From Achromobacter sp. MFA1 R4 (lineage in GTDB: Bacteria; Pseudomonadota; Gammaproteobacteria; Burkholderiales; Burkholderiaceae_B), in contig NZ_LT707065.1 of NCBI RefSeq assembly GCF_900156745.1, positions 3,782,001 through 3,846,000 of the forward strand: a DNA stretch of 64,000 nucleotides. Reading direction: 5' to 3'. Position numbers and translations under genes: made by a program. Below the pieces are notes generated by a model, which saw only the letters and a program-made list of their open reading frames with translations, ran no database searches and was not told where the DNA came from. Positions 63,235 to 64,000 of this stretch are shown one piece after another (positions within the stretch are counted from its first letter, which is position 1; every line of letters starts with the position of its first letter).

Positions 63235-64000
63235 TCAAACCGTCTGTGCGCGAGTCCAGAGGATCAGCGCGGCGGTGAGGTCGCGCAGATCGGCCTTCAG
63301 GCGGCCGTAGTTCTCGCTGGGGCGAAGCGACACTTCGTCCATGTACAGCTTGCGGTTGATCTCGATCTGCAGGCTGTGGCGGCCTTCTTGCGGGCGGCCG
63401 AAGGCGCGGACCAGTTCCACGCCCTTGTAGGGGTCGTTCACCGTGACGTCATAGCCGCGTTCGCGCAGCCAGGCCGCGATGAATTCGCGGAAGGCCGGGT
63501 CGCTGGTGCTGCCGTCGCGGTCGCCCAGCACGAAGTCGGGGTGGACCAGGCCGGGGCGGTCGGTGGCGAATTCGCCGGCCACGCTGGGCATGGAGTGGCA
63601 GTTGATGTGCCAGACCTTGCCGAACTTGCGGTGCGCGTTGTCCAGCACCTGGCCGAGCGCGGCGTGGTAGGGCTTCCAGCAGGCGTCGATGCGGTGGCGC
63701 ACTTCCTGGACCGTCAGCTTGCGGTCGTACAGGGGCGTGCCGTCATCGAGCATGCGCCAGATCAGGCCCTTACCCAGCTTGACCTTGGGCGAGGCGTTCA
63801 GCGCGTCGGGCCACGCCTCGTCCAGCAGCAGTTCGTCGATTTCGTCGGGCGCGCGGTTGGCGTCGATGTAGGCGCGCGGAAAGGCCGCGGCAATCATCGG
63901 CACGCCCATCTCGATGGCGTCGCCCCACAAGTCGTCAACCCAGGTGTCCTCGGCGGTGCGCAATGCGCCAAAGTCCACCGCGGCAGCGAAATCGGGGGGG
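63235..64000 (-). CDS. N-formylglutamate amidohydrolase-family protein (5' end outside window)
   Basis: The C-terminal 255 or so residues are seen, in frame to the window edge; the GTG at 63978 is not the start. The family hydrolyses N-formylglutamate in histidine degradation (HutG type 2) or related amides. WGDAIEMGVPMIAAAFPRAYIDANR at the N-terminal end, KVWHINCHSMPS (His and Cys of the metal site) and HPDFVLGDRDGST match the family. No hut genes are in the window. A terminator after its stop ends transcription before pntAA. Confidence 0.88.
   Translation of the reverse strand, partial: PPDFAAAVDFGALRTAEDTWVDDLWGDAIEMGVPMIAAAFPRAYIDANRAPDEIDELLLDEAWPDALNASPKVKLGKGLIWRMLDDGTPLYDRKLTVQEVRHRIDACWKPYHAALGQVLDNAHRKFGKVWHINCHSMPSVAGEFATDRPGLVHPDFVLGDRDGSTSDPAFREFIAAWLRERGYDVTVNDPYKGVELVRAFGRPQEGRHSLQIEINRKLYMDEVSLRPSENYGRLKADLRDLTAALILWTRAQTV

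Noticed and set aside
63235-63978. Complete 247-aa amidohydrolase gene starting at GTG 63978
   Set aside because: The frame stays open to the window edge and the family needs more N-terminal sequence; it is truncated by the window.

Overview
The window is GC-rich chromosomal DNA of a betaproteobacterium, most likely Alcaligenaceae (Achromobacter/Bordetella group). This rests on gene order and family resemblance: a Bordetella-type globin-coupled diguanylate cyclase, an H-NS-like protein of the BpH3 type, a three-gene pntAA-pntAB-pntB set, hemC-hemD-hemX-hemY-ppa, alaC-hom-thrC, and GC-rich intergenic hairpin repeats. I found no transposase, phage module, integrase or CRISPR array, so this is mostly core genome with small lineage-specific genes between.

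Layout. 0-9 kb: the 3' end of dnaB, a minus-strand run (SBF-like transporter, pdxA-type dehydrogenase, lipoprotein, AsnC regulator, unknown protein), two small unknown genes, a MocR regulator coupled to a DedA protein, a DUF2917-like gene, initiator tRNA-fMet, and two copies of an ungapped 94-bp repeat carrying DnaA-box-like inverted motifs. 9-17 kb: a flavoprotein, an unknown two-gene operon whose second product resembles a Nif11 leader protein, an entericidin, a lipoprotein and membrane-protein pair, an aspartate carbamoyltransferase with an N-terminal HTH, the globin-coupled cyclase, and rdgC. 17-27 kb: an MHS-type transporter beside a TctDE-like two-component system, recA-recX, and divergent metR/metE. 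27-37 kb: DUF2889 gene, sucCD, two TerC genes, a 40-aa pilin-helix-like ORF, hemCDXY and ppa. 37-50.5 kb: FAA hydrolase, second entericidin, PIN-PhoH protein, peroxiredoxin and Mth938 pair, alaC-hom-thrC, lipoproteins, pepN-fbp. 50.5-64 kb: H-NS-like gene, an 833-bp gene-free region with helically phased repeats, tldD, aroG behind an attenuator, a D-lactate dehydrogenase-like gene with glcDEF, pntAA-pntAB-pntB, and a truncated N-formylglutamate amidohydrolase gene.

The strongest regulatory find is the aroG leader. A 27-codon peptide contains a run of Phe and Tyr codons and is followed by a terminator; the distal part of its coding region can form a perfect 9-bp antiterminator with the terminator's 5' arm. 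That is the complete architecture of a ribosome-mediated attenuator controlling the first step of aromatic amino-acid synthesis. Other candidates are the HTH-ATCase with two matching inverted repeats at its own promoter, the 94-bp repeat, the Nif11-like operon, the pilin-helix microprotein and a structured leader before the first TerC gene.

Start codons were chosen from Shine-Dalgarno spacing and family length. Several are non-ATG (GTG for hemC, aroG and the second TerC gene; TTG for fbp and the Mth938 gene). No database search was possible, so family names rest on recognised motifs and remembered sequences.
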